DNA from: Marivirga tractuosa DSM 4126
GTDB taxonomy: Bacteria; Bacteroidota; Bacteroidia; Cytophagales; Cyclobacteriaceae
Assembly (NCBI RefSeq): GCF_000183425.1
Contig: NC_014759.1
Coordinates: forward strand, 1 to 64,000
DNA length: 64,000 nt
Direction of reading: 5' to 3'
The translations under genes were made by a program, and so were the position numbers. Each line of letters opens with the position of its first letter. The stretch's first letter is position 1. Below, piece after piece: positions 55,302-64,000 of this stretch. The notes beneath the pieces were generated by a model. That model was given only the letters and a program-made list of their open reading frames with translations, was not told where the DNA came from and did not search any database.

Positions 55302-57296
55302 TTATTTAGGAATGGAAAAGGAGAAAATCGTACCTTTTCCTTCTTCACTTTTTACCCAAATTTCACCCCCATTTTTTTCAACAAATTCTTTACAAAGAAT
55401 TAAGCCCAAACCGGTTCCTTTTTCCTTGGCTGTTCCCTGAGTGGAATGTTTAGTATCAATTCTGAAGATTTTATTGGCAACTTCTTTTGGCATCCCCACT
55501 CCGTTATCTGCAATTTTCACCACATATCTATTCTTTTCTTCTACAACACCCATCTTGATTTGCCCATCTTCTTCAGTGAATTTTATGGCATTGGACAATA
55601 AATTTCTTATTACGGTGGTGATGGAATTCGGGTGAGCTTTTGCCACAACAGCTTTTGTGTTTTTAACCTCAATACTGATTTTTTTATTTTCAGCCTGTTT
55701 TTCTAACAGCTTTTTATTTTCATCAAGCATTTCAGTAAGATCAAATTCTTCAGCTTTGAATTCAATATTTCCAGTTTGAGATCGAGACCATTGCAATAAA
55801 TTTTCTAACAATGCGAATAGGTTTTTTAAAGATTTATCCAAGTCTTTTGCTAGCATTTGAATTTCTTCTGTGCTCAAACTGCTAGTATGATTCATTAATA
55901 AACCAGAAAAAGATGTCAGTGAATTTAAAGGACCTTTTAAATCGTGTCCAATAATAGAAAAGAATTTATCTTTTGTAGCGTTTAAGTCTTCTAATTCATC
56001 ATTTTGGGCCTTTACTTTAAGGTTGGCTGCTTTAAGTTTTGAATTATTTTTTCTTTGTAAAATAAAAAGTGTGAGGATTAATATCAGAATAATAGCAATA
56101 AGTACTACCATGATAATCAAGAAGTTTTTAAATCTTTTTTCTTCTTCTAGTTCAAACTCTTTTTGAATTCTGTTTAATTCTAATTGATCTATAAGGCTTT
56201 GTTTTTGATTAATAGAATACCTGCTCTGCATTTTCAGTATACTCCTATCATTTTTTTCCTTTTGAAGGAAATCCTCTAATGCTTTAAATAATTCACTATA
56301 TTCTAATGCGCTTTTAAAATTGCCCAGTGCCTTATAAGTTTTGCTTAATAAAGCGTAAGTTTCTTGAACCAACTCTTGGTTTTGAGAACTCTGAGCTAAT
56401 GGGTTTGCTATTCTTAAATTAGCTAAAGCTCGTTCTGGATTATCTTCTTTTAAATAATATCGCCCAACAGAATTATATAATGAAGCCAACTGAGCCTCAG
56501 CATTCTTGATGTTTTTTAAGATGTCTAGTGCTACTGTGTAATTATCATAGGCTTTTTTAGATTTGTTCTGCATCAAATATATATTACCAATTGCATTCAA
56601 ACATTCAGCTTCTGAAAGCGTTGATTTAATTCTCCTATAGGTTTCTAAAGCACTTTTGTAATGGTTCAATGCTTTCTCATATACATTTTCGTTTGTATAA
56701 ATATCGGCTAAATCTGTATGAGCCTCAGCTTCTATTTGAGGTATTCTTTCAGTTTGGGCATATTTTAGGATGTTTTGATGCTGTTCTATGGATTTACCTG
56801 TTTCTCCTGTTGCGTAATAAGTATAGCCCAAATTCTGATTAATATAAAGTCTAAGAGGAGGGAGGTTAAAATTTCGAAGGAGATTAGATGCTTTTTCTAG
56901 GAATTCTTTACCATAGTAATAGTCTTCAACTTGTTCAAAAAGTTGATAAAAGCCAATATATGTGAAAATTAAAGCTATCTCGTTTTCAGCTTTCTCATCA
57001 ATGTCTAATGCCCGGATGAGCAAAGACATAGCCTTTTCCAAATTGTTGGTTTTATGAATGTGAATAAAAGCAAGCTCTTTAGAAACTTTGCTTTCGATAT
57101 CTGTTCTGTCAATATCCTTAGCTGATTGTAGTTCCTCTTGCTTGTTTTCCAGTAATTCTTCGGCATTAGCATTGGAAATGCGTTCTTCCAAAGATTTAAA
57201 CCAATTCCACTCTGAAGCTACTTCACTGGATTGAGCTTCTAGATTACAGATTGAAATCAAAAAAAACGTAACTAAAAATATCGTTTTTCTAAGCAT
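55302..57296 (-). CDS. TPR-domain sensor histidine kinase
   Basis: A 664-aa membrane kinase of a Bacteroidetes type. A signal peptide (about 1-22) is followed by a periplasmic array of six to eight TPR units (about 55-345), a short helix, one transmembrane segment (about 393-416), then a coiled coil and a kinase core with the H-box GHDLKGPLNSL (H451), NLLSNAIKF and DNGVGMP. It has no receiver domain. A sigma-54 response regulator lies beyond a small lipoprotein gene 433 bp away, also on the minus strand, and is a possible partner. Confidence 0.92.
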   Translation of the reverse strand: MLRKTIFLVTFFLISICNLEAQSSEVASEWNWFKSLEERISNANAEELLENKQEELQSAKDIDRTDIESKVSKELAFIHIHKTNNLEKAMSLLIRALDIDEKAENEIALIFTYIGFYQLFEQVEDYYYGKEFLEKASNLLRNFNLPPLRLYINQNLGYTYYATGETGKSIEQHQNILKYAQTERIPQIEAEAHTDLADIYTNENVYEKALNHYKSALETYRRIKSTLSEAECLNAIGNIYLMQNKSKKAYDNYTVALDILKNIKNAEAQLASLYNSVGRYYLKEDNPERALANLRIANPLAQSSQNQELVQETYALLSKTYKALGNFKSALEYSELFKALEDFLQKEKNDRSILKMQSRYSINQKQSLIDQLELNRIQKEFELEEEKRFKNFLIIMVVLIAIILILILTLFILQRKNNSKLKAANLKVKAQNDELEDLNATKDKFFSIIGHDLKGPLNSLTSFSGLLMNHTSSLSTEEIQMLAKDLDKSLKNLFALLENLLQWSRSQTGNIEFKAEEFDLTEMLDENKKLLEKQAENKKISIEVKNTKAVVAKAHPNSITTVIRNLLSNAIKFTEEDGQIKMGVVEEKNRYVVKIADNGVGMPKEVANKIFRIDTKHSTQGTAKEKGTGLGLILCKEFVEKNGGEIWVKSEEGKGTIFSFSIPK

Positions 57297-57553
57297 TATG
57301 AATTGACATTAAATATCAAATTAAGTAAAAAATTACTGATAGTATGTATTCCCCTAAGTGTTTTTTAGCTCAAAAACTATATTTTTTTAGATGGGTCAAA
57401 GGTGCTGAATAAAAATTGGAATATAGCTTAATTATAGTTCAATAAGCGATTTTGATTGATTTCCGGTAGACGAATCTATTTGTTCTAGCTAAAAATGTGT
57501 TTGAAAAATGTAATTAATTTAATAATAGATTTTAAATTTTAGATTAATGGGCT

Positions 57554-57561
57554 TATATTTG
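57554..57561 (+). promoter_or_regulatory. Bacteroidetes-type -7 element
   Basis: TATATTTG matches TAnnTTTG exactly and lies 28 nt upstream of the ATG of the 43-aa lipoprotein. No clear -33 TTG is seen. The rest of the 292-bp stretch 57297-57588 is AT-rich with nothing recognisable. Confidence 0.5.
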
Positions 57562-57588
57562 AATGTAAGATTTTTAAACGCTTTCGAT

Positions 57589-57720
57589 ATGAAAAGACTT
57601 CTATTAGTAATTTTATCAGCATTATTCATCGGAGCTTGTGCTCAAAAAACATGTCCTACATATTCTTTTAATGACTTGGATACTGAACAAGAAACTAGCT
57701 TAGAAGAACAAGCAGTTTAA
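57589..57720 (+). CDS. Small 43-aa lipoprotein
   Basis: A 43-codon gene. It starts MKRLLLVILSALFIGACAQK, with a lipobox (FIGAC, lipidated C17) and a second Cys (C22) in the mature peptide, and ends in an acidic tail (DLDTEQETSLEEQ). A -7-like element lies 28 nt upstream. It ends 8 nt before the convergent regulator gene. Small lipoproteins of this size are often overlooked; function unknown. Confidence 0.65.
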   Translation: MKRLLLVILSALFIGACAQKTCPTYSFNDLDTEQETSLEEQAV

Positions 57721-57728
57721 TCATCTCG

Positions 57729-58883
57729 CTATTCAATATATTTTTTTACATCCTGAGCGGTAATTGTATCTGCTCCTAATATTATCAGTCGCTCCACCAC
57801 ATTTCTAAGTTCACGAATATTACCACTCCAATTGTATTCTTTTAATTGAGTTAAAGCATCTTTATCAATTGATTTCTTTTTGGACCCATGTTCTTCTGCA
57901 ATGTCGCTGAGGAATTTCTCAACTAATTCAGGAATGTCATCCTTTCTATCCTTCAATGGTGGAACATTTATTCTAATAACACTTAATCGGTGGAATAAAT
58001 CTTCTCTAAATTCACCATTTTCAATAGCATCTTTGAGATTTTTATTGGTAGCCGCAATGATTCTTACATCTACTTTAATATCCTTGTCTCCACCGACTCT
58101 GTTGATTTTATTTTCCTGGAGAGCTCTTAATACCTTTGCCTGAGCAGATAAAGGCATATCCCCAATTTCGTCCAAAAACAAGGTTCCTCCTGTGGCTTGT
58201 TCAAATTTCCCTATTCTTTGCTTTACGGCAGAAGTAAACGACCCTTTCTCATGACCAAATAACTCACTTTCTATCAATTCTGAAGGAATTGCTGCACAGT
58301 TGACTTCTACCATTGCTGATTTAGCTCTATCGCTTTGTTCATGGATTTGTCTTGCTACCAGTTCTTTACCAGTACCATTTTCACCTATGATCAATACTCT
58401 TGCATCAGTGGAAGCCACTTTTGCTATTGTCTCTTTTACCTCTTCTAATTCTTTAGAAGAGCCAATCATTTCATACTTTTTGGAAACCTTTTTTCTAAGT
58501 GTTTTAGTTTCGGCCATTAGACTGGATTTATCCAAGGCATTTCTCACTGACACCAATAATCTATTTAAATCTGGTGGCTTGGAAATGAAGTCGAAGGCGC
58601 CTTTTTTAGTAGCTTCCACGGCATTGTCTATTGTGCCATGTGCTGAAATCATAATAAATGGAATTTCAATACCTTTTTCATAAACAGCATTGAGGAGTTC
58701 CATGCCGTCCATTTTTGGCATTTTGATATCGCAAAGCACAAGGTCATAATGCTCATTTTCGATTTTCTTTAAGCCATCAGCGCCATTTGCTACTTCTTCT
58801 ACTTGATATTTTTCATATTCTAGTATTTCCTTTAAAGTTTGGCGAATGCTGGCTTCATCATCTATCAGTAATATTTTGGACAT
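57729..58883 (-). CDS. Sigma-54 response regulator lacking a DNA-binding domain
   Basis: A 384-aa NtrC-like protein. Residues 1-120 form a receiver domain (phospho-acceptor D52 in LCDIKMPKMDG). Residues about 138-375 form a sigma-54 interaction AAA+ domain with Walker A GENGTGKE (167-174) and Walker B FLDEIGD (236-242). The sigma-54-contacting GAFTGA loop reads GSFTSA (214-219). The protein stops right after the AAA+ lid (VKKYIE), so the usual Fis-type HTH is absent. It may activate promoters from solution, or act with a partner. Start ATG at 58883. No remnant HTH is visible downstream. Confidence 0.9.
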   Translation of the reverse strand: MSKILLIDDEASIRQTLKEILEYEKYQVEEVANGADGLKKIENEHYDLVLCDIKMPKMDGMELLNAVYEKGIEIPFIMISAHGTIDNAVEATKKGAFDFISKPPDLNRLLVSVRNALDKSSLMAETKTLRKKVSKKYEMIGSSKELEEVKETIAKVASTDARVLIIGENGTGKELVARQIHEQSDRAKSAMVEVNCAAIPSELIESELFGHEKGSFTSAVKQRIGKFEQATGGTLFLDEIGDMPLSAQAKVLRALQENKINRVGGDKDIKVDVRIIAATNKNLKDAIENGEFREDLFHRLSVIRINVPPLKDRKDDIPELVEKFLSDIAEEHGSKKKSIDKDALTQLKEYNWSGNIRELRNVVERLIILGADTITAQDVKKYIE

Positions 58884-58920
58884 ATTCTTGAAATTTGGAT
58901 ACTTTAAAATAAATAAAAAA

Positions 58921-59327
58921 ATGCAAGCCTATAAGCCGAGTTCTGTTTCCGTCAAAAGACGGACTCTTATCATTTATCTAACGCAGTCTACCCCTTTTTA
59001 CTACCCCGAATACTCGGGATTTTCGGACGAGCAGCCCTTATTCCTCAGCTATAAATAGCCAAGAAAGCAAAAATGTATGTGACCTTACAACCCGAAAGGT
59101 TTACCGTGCACTCGAATATTACTATACGAGACGGTGGGCTCTTACCCCACCTTTTCACTATGACCATAACGATTTAGACAAGCCAAATGTCATGGCTACC
59201 TATTTTCTGTGGCACTATCTGTTCCTGATTTTAACATCAAGACCCTTGGTTTCTCAAGGTACGGTGCTCTATGTTGCTCGGACTTTCCTCCCTCCGATAA
59301 ATCGGAGAGCGATAAGACAGCTTGCAA
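58921..59327 (-). ncRNA. rnpB: RNase P RNA (class A)
   Basis: Read on the minus strand, this roughly 405-nt stretch begins with GCAAGCTGTC at about 59325 and ends near 58923 with the complementary GCTTGC, forming the P1 stem. The universal RNase P core is present: GGAGGAAAGTCCG near the 5' end (around 59277-59292) and AGAACTCGGCTTATAGGC near the 3' end (around 58926-58945). An A-run on the plus strand just beyond (58912-58920) gives a U-run on the transcript. It is the catalytic RNA that matures tRNA 5' ends. Exact ends are approximate. Confidence 0.95.
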
Positions 59328-59431
59328 TTTTTTTTAATACATTATAATTGACAAAAATAAGACCAAAAAATCGATTTGGAAGAGTAAGTAAAGAAATTAG
59401 TTGAAATTAAGGTGTAGAAAGATGGGCAAGT

Positions 59432-59830
59432 TTAGTGTACGTCCTGCCCAGTTAATTTATGTTCCCAAGCATCAGCAACAGTAGCCACTTCCTCAATGAT
59501 ATCTTTTAATACAGCTTCTGTAGCACTTTCTTCTAGAATAGCTGCTTCCACTCTAATAAAGTCATCGACCAAAACAAAGCGTGCTGAACAAAATGTAGCA
59601 TTTGCTCTGATAAGGTTTTCTAGATTAATTCCTGTATTGAATTCACAAACTTTGGAAGTAAATTCTATGCTGGGTTTATTGGTGATATCACTCTTCTTTA
59701 AAGTGCCCAACACAGCTTGATATCTATTTCCGCCTAAAGGATAAATAACTACCGATTTATTGGTGTCATACTCTTGGAATTGCCCACCTACTTCGTTGGC
59801 GTATGATTCCATAAATTCATTAAAATTCAT
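59432..59830 (-). CDS. Small protein, YbjN/chaperone-like fold possible
   Basis: A 132-aa acidic cytoplasmic protein. It alternates strands and helices (VVIYPLGGNRYQAVLGTL, FVLVDDFIRVEAAIL) in a way that resembles the YbjN or type III secretion chaperone fold, but I see no diagnostic motif and do not claim a family. No signal peptide. It stands alone between rnpB and the Smr gene; nothing nearby tells its function. Confidence 0.6.
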   Translation of the reverse strand: MNFNEFMESYANEVGGQFQEYDTNKSVVIYPLGGNRYQAVLGTLKKSDITNKPSIEFTSKVCEFNTGINLENLIRANATFCSARFVLVDDFIRVEAAILEESATEAVLKDIIEEVATVADAWEHKLTGQDVH

Positions 59831-59939
59831 AAGGCTGTTATTATAAAGTTTTCTTAGTCATTCTTAAATGATTCCTCAATCAATAAGGTTCATTTAATAA
59901 CAAATTTAGTAAATTATTGTATAAAATTTAGAAATAATT

Positions 59940-60929
59940 TTATTTAATCTTTATTAAAGTTGCGCCATAACCAAACTTTTCTTTGTGAGTATCTTTAAAA
60001 AACTGGATATTATGATGTTGTGATAGTAGTTTATGAATGTTGTTTCTCAAAACTCCGTTGCCGACTCCATGAATAAAGATAATTTCATCTAAACCAGCCA
60101 TAACAGCTTCATTGAGTTTTTCCTCGAATTTTGACAGTTGAATTCTTAAAATGTCCTCTTTAGGTAGGTTCTCATAATAAGGGTCAATAGTTTCTATATG
60201 TAAATCTATTTCTGGGATTTGAGCATTATTTTTTACTGTTGCTCTAAAATTCTCAATATCTTCCCGTCCCTTAAATAGACTGTCTTTTAATTTATCAATA
60301 TCAATCTTTTCTGGCTCTACTGTTTCTTTTGAAGATTGATTTAAAGGAATTAAATAGCCTTTTTTATTTAGAAATGGAATTTCAGTTTTATCTTTTTGGA
60401 AATGTTTGGCTTTTATTTTAACGGTGATTTTTTCAGGTCTTATTGGAATAGACCATTTGCTGTTTTCTGTTAAGATGGTAAAGGAAAGCGGAGCCCAAGT
60501 ATTGAGATGATCCATATTTCTTTCCGTGATTTTACTGGATTTTTCAGCAAATATTTTTTCCGATAAAATTGTTTTCTCTTCATTATTGCCACTTACTTCA
60601 TTGGCTAATATTAGAATATCTTCTTTGGAAGGATTCAGGAAATATATACTGTTAAGATGATCATTTAAAGGTATGATAGCTAAATGAAAGCCTTTCAATT
60701 GATTGGGTTTTTCGTAAACTGTTTTTTGTTTAGTTGGCTTTTGACTTTCGTATTTAGGAGTATCAAATGCTGTGCTTTCATCAGAAGAAACCACAACCAA
60801 TTCAGATTCCAATACAGGGATAGCAAATCCGTCTTCTATTTCAACTTCTACCAAAGATTTGTCTAGCATCTTCACTACTATGCCTTCTTCAGTGCCTTTC
60901 ATTAATCTTACTCTATCGCCTATTTGCAT
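59940..60929 (-). CDS. DUF2027-Smr domain protein
   Basis: A 329-aa protein. An N-terminal SH3-like/DUF2027 segment (MQIGDRVRLMKGTEEGIVVKM, about 1-50) leads to a central beta-rich DUF2027 domain (about 75-215), and the C-terminal Smr domain (about 240-329) has IDLHIETIDPYY, then IIFIHGVGNGVLRNNIHKLL and a final GYGATLIKI. Smr domains are nicking nucleases or RNA-cleaving modules; this MutS2-less arrangement is common in Bacteroidetes. The role is not known. Its ATG is 12 nt downstream of the DUF2279 gene. Confidence 0.9.
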   Translation of the reverse strand: MQIGDRVRLMKGTEEGIVVKMLDKSLVEVEIEDGFAIPVLESELVVVSSDESTAFDTPKYESQKPTKQKTVYEKPNQLKGFHLAIIPLNDHLNSIYFLNPSKEDILILANEVSGNNEEKTILSEKIFAEKSSKITERNMDHLNTWAPLSFTILTENSKWSIPIRPEKITVKIKAKHFQKDKTEIPFLNKKGYLIPLNQSSKETVEPEKIDIDKLKDSLFKGREDIENFRATVKNNAQIPEIDLHIETIDPYYENLPKEDILRIQLSKFEEKLNEAVMAGLDEIIFIHGVGNGVLRNNIHKLLSQHHNIQFFKDTHKEKFGYGATLIKIK

Positions 60930-60941
60930 GATTGTTCTAAT

Positions 60942-61820
60942 TTAAAAATATAAGGGATGCAAAACTACGTCTTTTCCATTCCATTCTACAGCTGGGAACG
61001 GAATTTTCACCTTATTGATTACCTTCAATATAATTTTTAACCATTGCTGTTCAACTTTTATTTTTTCAAAGTTTAAATCCATGCTCAATAACCATTGTCT
61101 ATTGGAATAATATCCATTTTCCAAATTATCAAATGGGTTTCCGTAAACCATTTGATTTCCACTGTAACCAATTGAAAATTGTAACCAATTGGGGAATTTA
61201 TTCTCTTTACTGAAAATATTAAAATCAGTACTTAGCCAATACGTCTGGCCATTATAATCCTTAATTAGCTGTTCAATGTAGTTTTTGCCAAGGGTATTAG
61301 GCCTTAAATGGGCATACCGGCTTTGTGAAAATGAAAATTTGGGATTGATGTAATTTTGATCAAAAAGAAATTGTTGATAGGGGAGGAAGGCACCAATAAT
61401 ATTTGCTAAAGCATCTCCCCAAGAAGCTCCATAACTTGTAGAAAAGCCATCAAATATCTCTATAGGAAGCATCATGGCAGTAGAGCTTATACTACTGTAG
61501 AGCATGGCTTTTTTAGGCCTCATTCCTGCATTCTTTAATAATAGGTAGTTAATATTGGTAAGATGATAAGCAGTATAAAGATGGCCAACTTTATCCATCT
61601 GTAACCATTGATTATTGTCATTGAAGAATTGAAAGGATTGTGATTCATTGTCTTTATACCACAAAAATCCTAAGCCAGTCATTCCGGCAGCATATAGTGT
61701 GCTTTCTGCAAGAATAATATTTCTCAATTTCTTTCCATCAATGCTGTCTTTTTGTATTTGAGCAGATAACGGATTTTGGAATAAGAGTAAAATTGAAAAG
61801 GCAATAAACAATATCCTCAT
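60942..61820 (-). CDS. DUF2279 periplasmic lipid-type protein
   Basis: A 292-aa protein with a signal peptide (about 1-20, ending PLSAQ) and the DUF2279 pattern: WYKDNESQSFQFFNDNNQWLQMDKVGHLYTAYHL, then IEIFDGFSTSYGASWGDALANIIGA. The C-terminal half is strand-rich. Members are periplasmic or outer-membrane-associated and of unknown function. It lies 26 nt after the photolyase gene and 12 nt before the Smr gene, so all three are probably one transcript. Confidence 0.88.
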   Translation of the reverse strand: MRILFIAFSILLLFQNPLSAQIQKDSIDGKKLRNIILAESTLYAAGMTGLGFLWYKDNESQSFQFFNDNNQWLQMDKVGHLYTAYHLTNINYLLLKNAGMRPKKAMLYSSISSTAMMLPIEIFDGFSTSYGASWGDALANIIGAFLPYQQFLFDQNYINPKFSFSQSRYAHLRPNTLGKNYIEQLIKDYNGQTYWLSTDFNIFSKENKFPNWLQFSIGYSGNQMVYGNPFDNLENGYYSNRQWLLSMDLNFEKIKVEQQWLKIILKVINKVKIPFPAVEWNGKDVVLHPLYF

Positions 61821-61846
61821 AATTCAAAATTAGGGATATTTCGCTA

Positions 61847-63148
61847 TTATGCATTGTCCAAAGCAGATTTGTAGGTGTCCAATGCTCTTTGTCTTGCTTT
61901 TTTATGGTCAACCATTGGTTCAGGATAATCTGATGTGTTAATTTCAGGTATCCACTTTTTAATGTAAGCTTTATTTTTATCAAATTTATCCGTTTGGCTG
62001 TAAGGATTGAAAATTCTAAAATATGGTTGAGCATCGGTGCCTGTGCCAGCGGCCCATTGCCAGCCGCCATTGTTGGAAGCGAGTTCATAGTCCAATAATT
62101 TTTCAGCAAAGTAGGCTTCTCCCCACCTCCAGTCGATTAATAAATGCTTGGTCAAAAAACTTGCAACAATCATGCGGACTCTATTGTGCATATAGCCTGT
62201 TTCATTTAATTCTCGCATACCAGCATCTACTATAGGATAACCCGTTTTTCCTGCACACCATTTTTGGAAATCTTCTTTACTATTTCGCCAAGGAATAGCA
62301 TCGTATTTTGCTTTAAAAGCATTCTTCACTACATGAGGAAAATTAGCTAGGATCATACTGTAAAAATCTCTCCAGATCAATTCATTGAGCCAAGTATCAT
62401 TTAATTTTTGTGCATGAGCCACGGCTTCACGAATACTAATAGTGCCAAATCTCAAATGAATTCCTAACCTGCTAGTACCATTTTTTGCAGGGAAGTCACG
62501 TTCTTGATCATATTTTTGTATAGTGCTTTCTTCATATTCTTTCTTGGGAATAGGAACATCGGATTCCCTAAAACCAATTTCGTCTAAGGTTGGTATTTCT
62601 GGTTCAAATTGAAAGAAATTCTCTGCAGTTAAATGAATTTCATAAGGATGAATATGACCTGATTCTAATTTTTCTAACCATTTGTTTTTGAATGGTGTGA
62701 AGACTTTATAGGGTTCGTTTCCGCCCGTCAGGATTTCATCTTTTTCAAAAATCACATGATCTTTGAAATCATAAAAACCAATCCCTTTTTGTTGCAGAAT
62801 ATTGTCAATTTTTTGATCTCGTTCTAAAGCGTAAGGTTCATAATCTCTGTTGGTAAATACAGCTTGAATATTATATTCCTTTATTAAAGATTTATAGACT
62901 TCTTCTGGTTTTCCGTGTTTTATTAATACGCCAGAGCCTATTTTTTTAAGCTGATCATTAATTTCAGTAAGCTGATCATGGATGAAATTAACTCTGGCGT
63001 CTGACTTATCTTTAAGATCATCTAATATCTCTGAATCAAAAATAAATAGGGGAAGTACGGGGATGTTTTCTTGTATTGCATAGTATAAAGCAGTATTGTC
63101 ATATAGTCTTAAATCTCTTCTGAACCAGAATATTGAAATTTTTTCCAC
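61847..63148 (-). CDS. phr: Deoxyribodipyrimidine photolyase
   Basis: Repairs UV-made pyrimidine dimers with blue light, using FADH-. The 433-aa protein shows the N-terminal antenna domain (FWFRRDLRLYDNTALYYA) and the C-terminal FAD-binding domain: TSRLGIHLRFGTIS, NELIWRDFY, GYMHNRVRMIVASFLTKHL and the WRWGEAYFAEKLLDYELASNNGGWQWAAGTG segment with the electron-transfer Trp residues. The start is GTG at 63148, which fits the conserved N terminus. Divergence into a cryptochrome cannot be excluded from sequence alone. Confidence 0.93.
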   Translation of the reverse strand: MEKISIFWFRRDLRLYDNTALYYAIQENIPVLPLFIFDSEILDDLKDKSDARVNFIHDQLTEINDQLKKIGSGVLIKHGKPEEVYKSLIKEYNIQAVFTNRDYEPYALERDQKIDNILQQKGIGFYDFKDHVIFEKDEILTGGNEPYKVFTPFKNKWLEKLESGHIHPYEIHLTAENFFQFEPEIPTLDEIGFRESDVPIPKKEYEESTIQKYDQERDFPAKNGTSRLGIHLRFGTISIREAVAHAQKLNDTWLNELIWRDFYSMILANFPHVVKNAFKAKYDAIPWRNSKEDFQKWCAGKTGYPIVDAGMRELNETGYMHNRVRMIVASFLTKHLLIDWRWGEAYFAEKLLDYELASNNGGWQWAAGTGTDAQPYFRIFNPYSQTDKFDKNKAYIKKWIPEINTSDYPEPMVDHKKARQRALDTYKSALDNA

Positions 63149-63201
63149 TGTGAAAATGTTTGTTTAAGTCAATAACCAATCAGATTATTATAAGTTTTCT
63201 A

Positions 63202-64000
63202 TTATTCTGAATTTTCATCCTCTTCTCTCAAAACCGCATCTGAATTGATATTTTGGGGCTCTTCTTCTTTTTCTTCTTTCTTTTTCTCAGAATTCTTCTT
63301 CTTTTCTTCTTTATTATTTTCAAAAATCTCTCGCAATTGATCGAAGCTAGTTACATGTACTAAACTGACTCCTGTACTAGTAGAGGCAGTATTATTGATT
63401 CGATCCAAAGCATTGAAATTAGTTCTATTATAGATTTTAGCCCTAAGCTTTCCATCAGGGGTTAGCAAATATTCAACAGACCAATCTCCCAGAATACCTA
63501 AAATTTCTTGGTTTACATTATCGGTTTCTCCTTGAGTAAATCCTCCATCTCTTGTTATTCTTAGTCTTCCACCCAGAAAGCTATAAGATAGCCTTAACTG
63601 GAAGGTATTGAATTGATCTTCATCAAATGAGCCTAAATCAACATCGATTTCAAGGTTTTCATCAATTTGTGTTACCCAATAGCTTAATTGGTTAGATAAA
63701 AACTCGCTCACGGAATTACCTACTGATCCACTCACAGCAAATGATGAACGTGGAGAGAGTCTTCGTAGAATTATTAAACTGAATACTTGTCGCTTTAATT
63801 CTTGCTCATCAGCTTCGAGTTCTGCCTCAAAGGCGGTTACGCTAGTCCTTAAGGGAAAACTTGTACCCGCTTCAGTGTAGATCTGATCTGGGTAGTTGAT
63901 AAAATTAATATCAAAATCTACCTCTGGTTGTAATAAATCTCCTTTCAAATCCAAAAGAACTTTAGCTGGATACCTTCTTTTCAGTTCTGGAGAATTAGCA
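63202..64000 (-). CDS. tamB: TamB-like translocation/assembly protein (C-terminal part, runs off window)
   Basis: The frame stays open to the window edge at 64000, so only the C-terminal 266 or so residues are seen; the annotated start lies outside. The visible part has the DUF490/TamB C-terminal pattern: strands ending in ...FINYPDQIYTEAGTSFPLRTSV, ELKRQVFSLIILRRLSP, SVSEFLSNQLSYWVTQIDENLEIDVDLG, SFLGGRLRITRDGGF and LGDWSVEYLLTPDGKLRAKIYNRTN. A charged tail of repeated K and E (about the last 45 residues) follows. TamB-type proteins carry lipids or assist outer-membrane protein assembly across the periplasm. Confidence 0.85.
   Translation of the reverse strand, partial: ANSPELKRRYPAKVLLDLKGDLLQPEVDFDINFINYPDQIYTEAGTSFPLRTSVTAFEAELEADEQELKRQVFSLIILRRLSPRSSFAVSGSVGNSVSEFLSNQLSYWVTQIDENLEIDVDLGSFDEDQFNTFQLRLSYSFLGGRLRITRDGGFTQGETDNVNQEILGILGDWSVEYLLTPDGKLRAKIYNRTNFNALDRINNTASTSTGVSLVHVTSFDQLREIFENNKEEKKKNSEKKKEEKEEEPQNINSDAVLREEDENSE

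Noticed and set aside
58846..59058. Plus-strand open frame of 70 codons
   Set aside because: It overlaps the RNase P RNA core and the 5' end of the regulator gene; the RNA signature motifs on the minus strand explain the sequence.
1..64000. CRISPR arrays, insertion sequences, prophage, tRNA genes
   Set aside because: No repeat-spacer arrays, transposase-like products with terminal repeats, phage structural genes or tRNA-like cloverleaves were recognised in the window.

Overview
This window comes from a low-GC marine-type Bacteroidetes (Bacteroidota) chromosome, most likely of the Cytophagales. The evidence is the gene families present (long-form IspG, DUF5916 barrel protein, DUF2279, DUF2027-Smr, OmpA/PD40 protein, NhaC, homogentisate dioxygenase of the 386-aa type). 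Four genes also have TAnnTTTG promoter elements, Shine-Dalgarno-like starts are weak, and sensor kinases are abundant. Gene density is high. I see no tRNA, rRNA operon, CRISPR array, insertion sequence or prophage.

Layout. 0.2-7 kb: dnaA, a GC-rich short-repeat spacer, a DEDDh/GIY-YIG nuclease fusion, a VapC-type toxin with an unrecognised partner, homogentisate dioxygenase and an S41 peptidase. 7-13.5 kb: a RIC-like hemerythrin protein, ruvX and def in a tight operon, a TPR protein, a DUF4442 protein, an FAD oxidoreductase, NhaC and an RNase D-like exonuclease. 13.5-23.2 kb: a five-gene envelope-maintenance operon (YjfI/DUF2170, PspA/IM30, YqiJ-like OB protein, YqiK-like flotillin, 1618-aa AAA+ ATPase), divergent from an XRE regulator whose promoter region holds repeated TATTTGCA sites. 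23.3-33 kb: ispG, a YjbR protein, an OmpA/PD40 protein whose signal-peptide region carries a stop codon, a GDSL hydrolase with a lipoprotein, an ICMT-like methyltransferase, a DsrE protein and a DUF5916 protein. 33-41 kb: a signalling cluster (REC-PAS-HisKA protein without an ATPase domain, CheB-CheR-PAS kinase, multi-PAS kinase), then folA. 41-53 kb: a fructosamine kinase family protein, an AGCS symporter, a secreted and lipoprotein group ending in truA, cysM, lemA-DUF3137, pirin-cysE and a potassium channel. 53-64 kb: a solute-binding sensor kinase, a TPR sensor kinase, a 43-aa lipoprotein, a sigma-54 regulator without a DNA-binding domain, RNase P RNA, a DUF2027-Smr protein, a DUF2279 protein, photolyase and the C-terminal end of a TamB-like protein running off the window.

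The most coherent system is the PspA/flotillin/AAA+ operon. Its parts are all membrane-surface or membrane-raft proteins: PspA coats stressed membrane, the flotillin and its NfeD/YqiJ-type partner form microdomains, and the giant ATPase may remodel them. The divergent XRE protein, with its own -7 element overlapping a perfect palindrome, is the likely switch. The second notable theme is signalling: six two-component proteins occur, several with missing modules that imply phosphotransfer between separate polypeptides.

Limits: all calls come from reading the sequence and translations. No database search, structure prediction or folding calculation was run. Domain borders are approximate.
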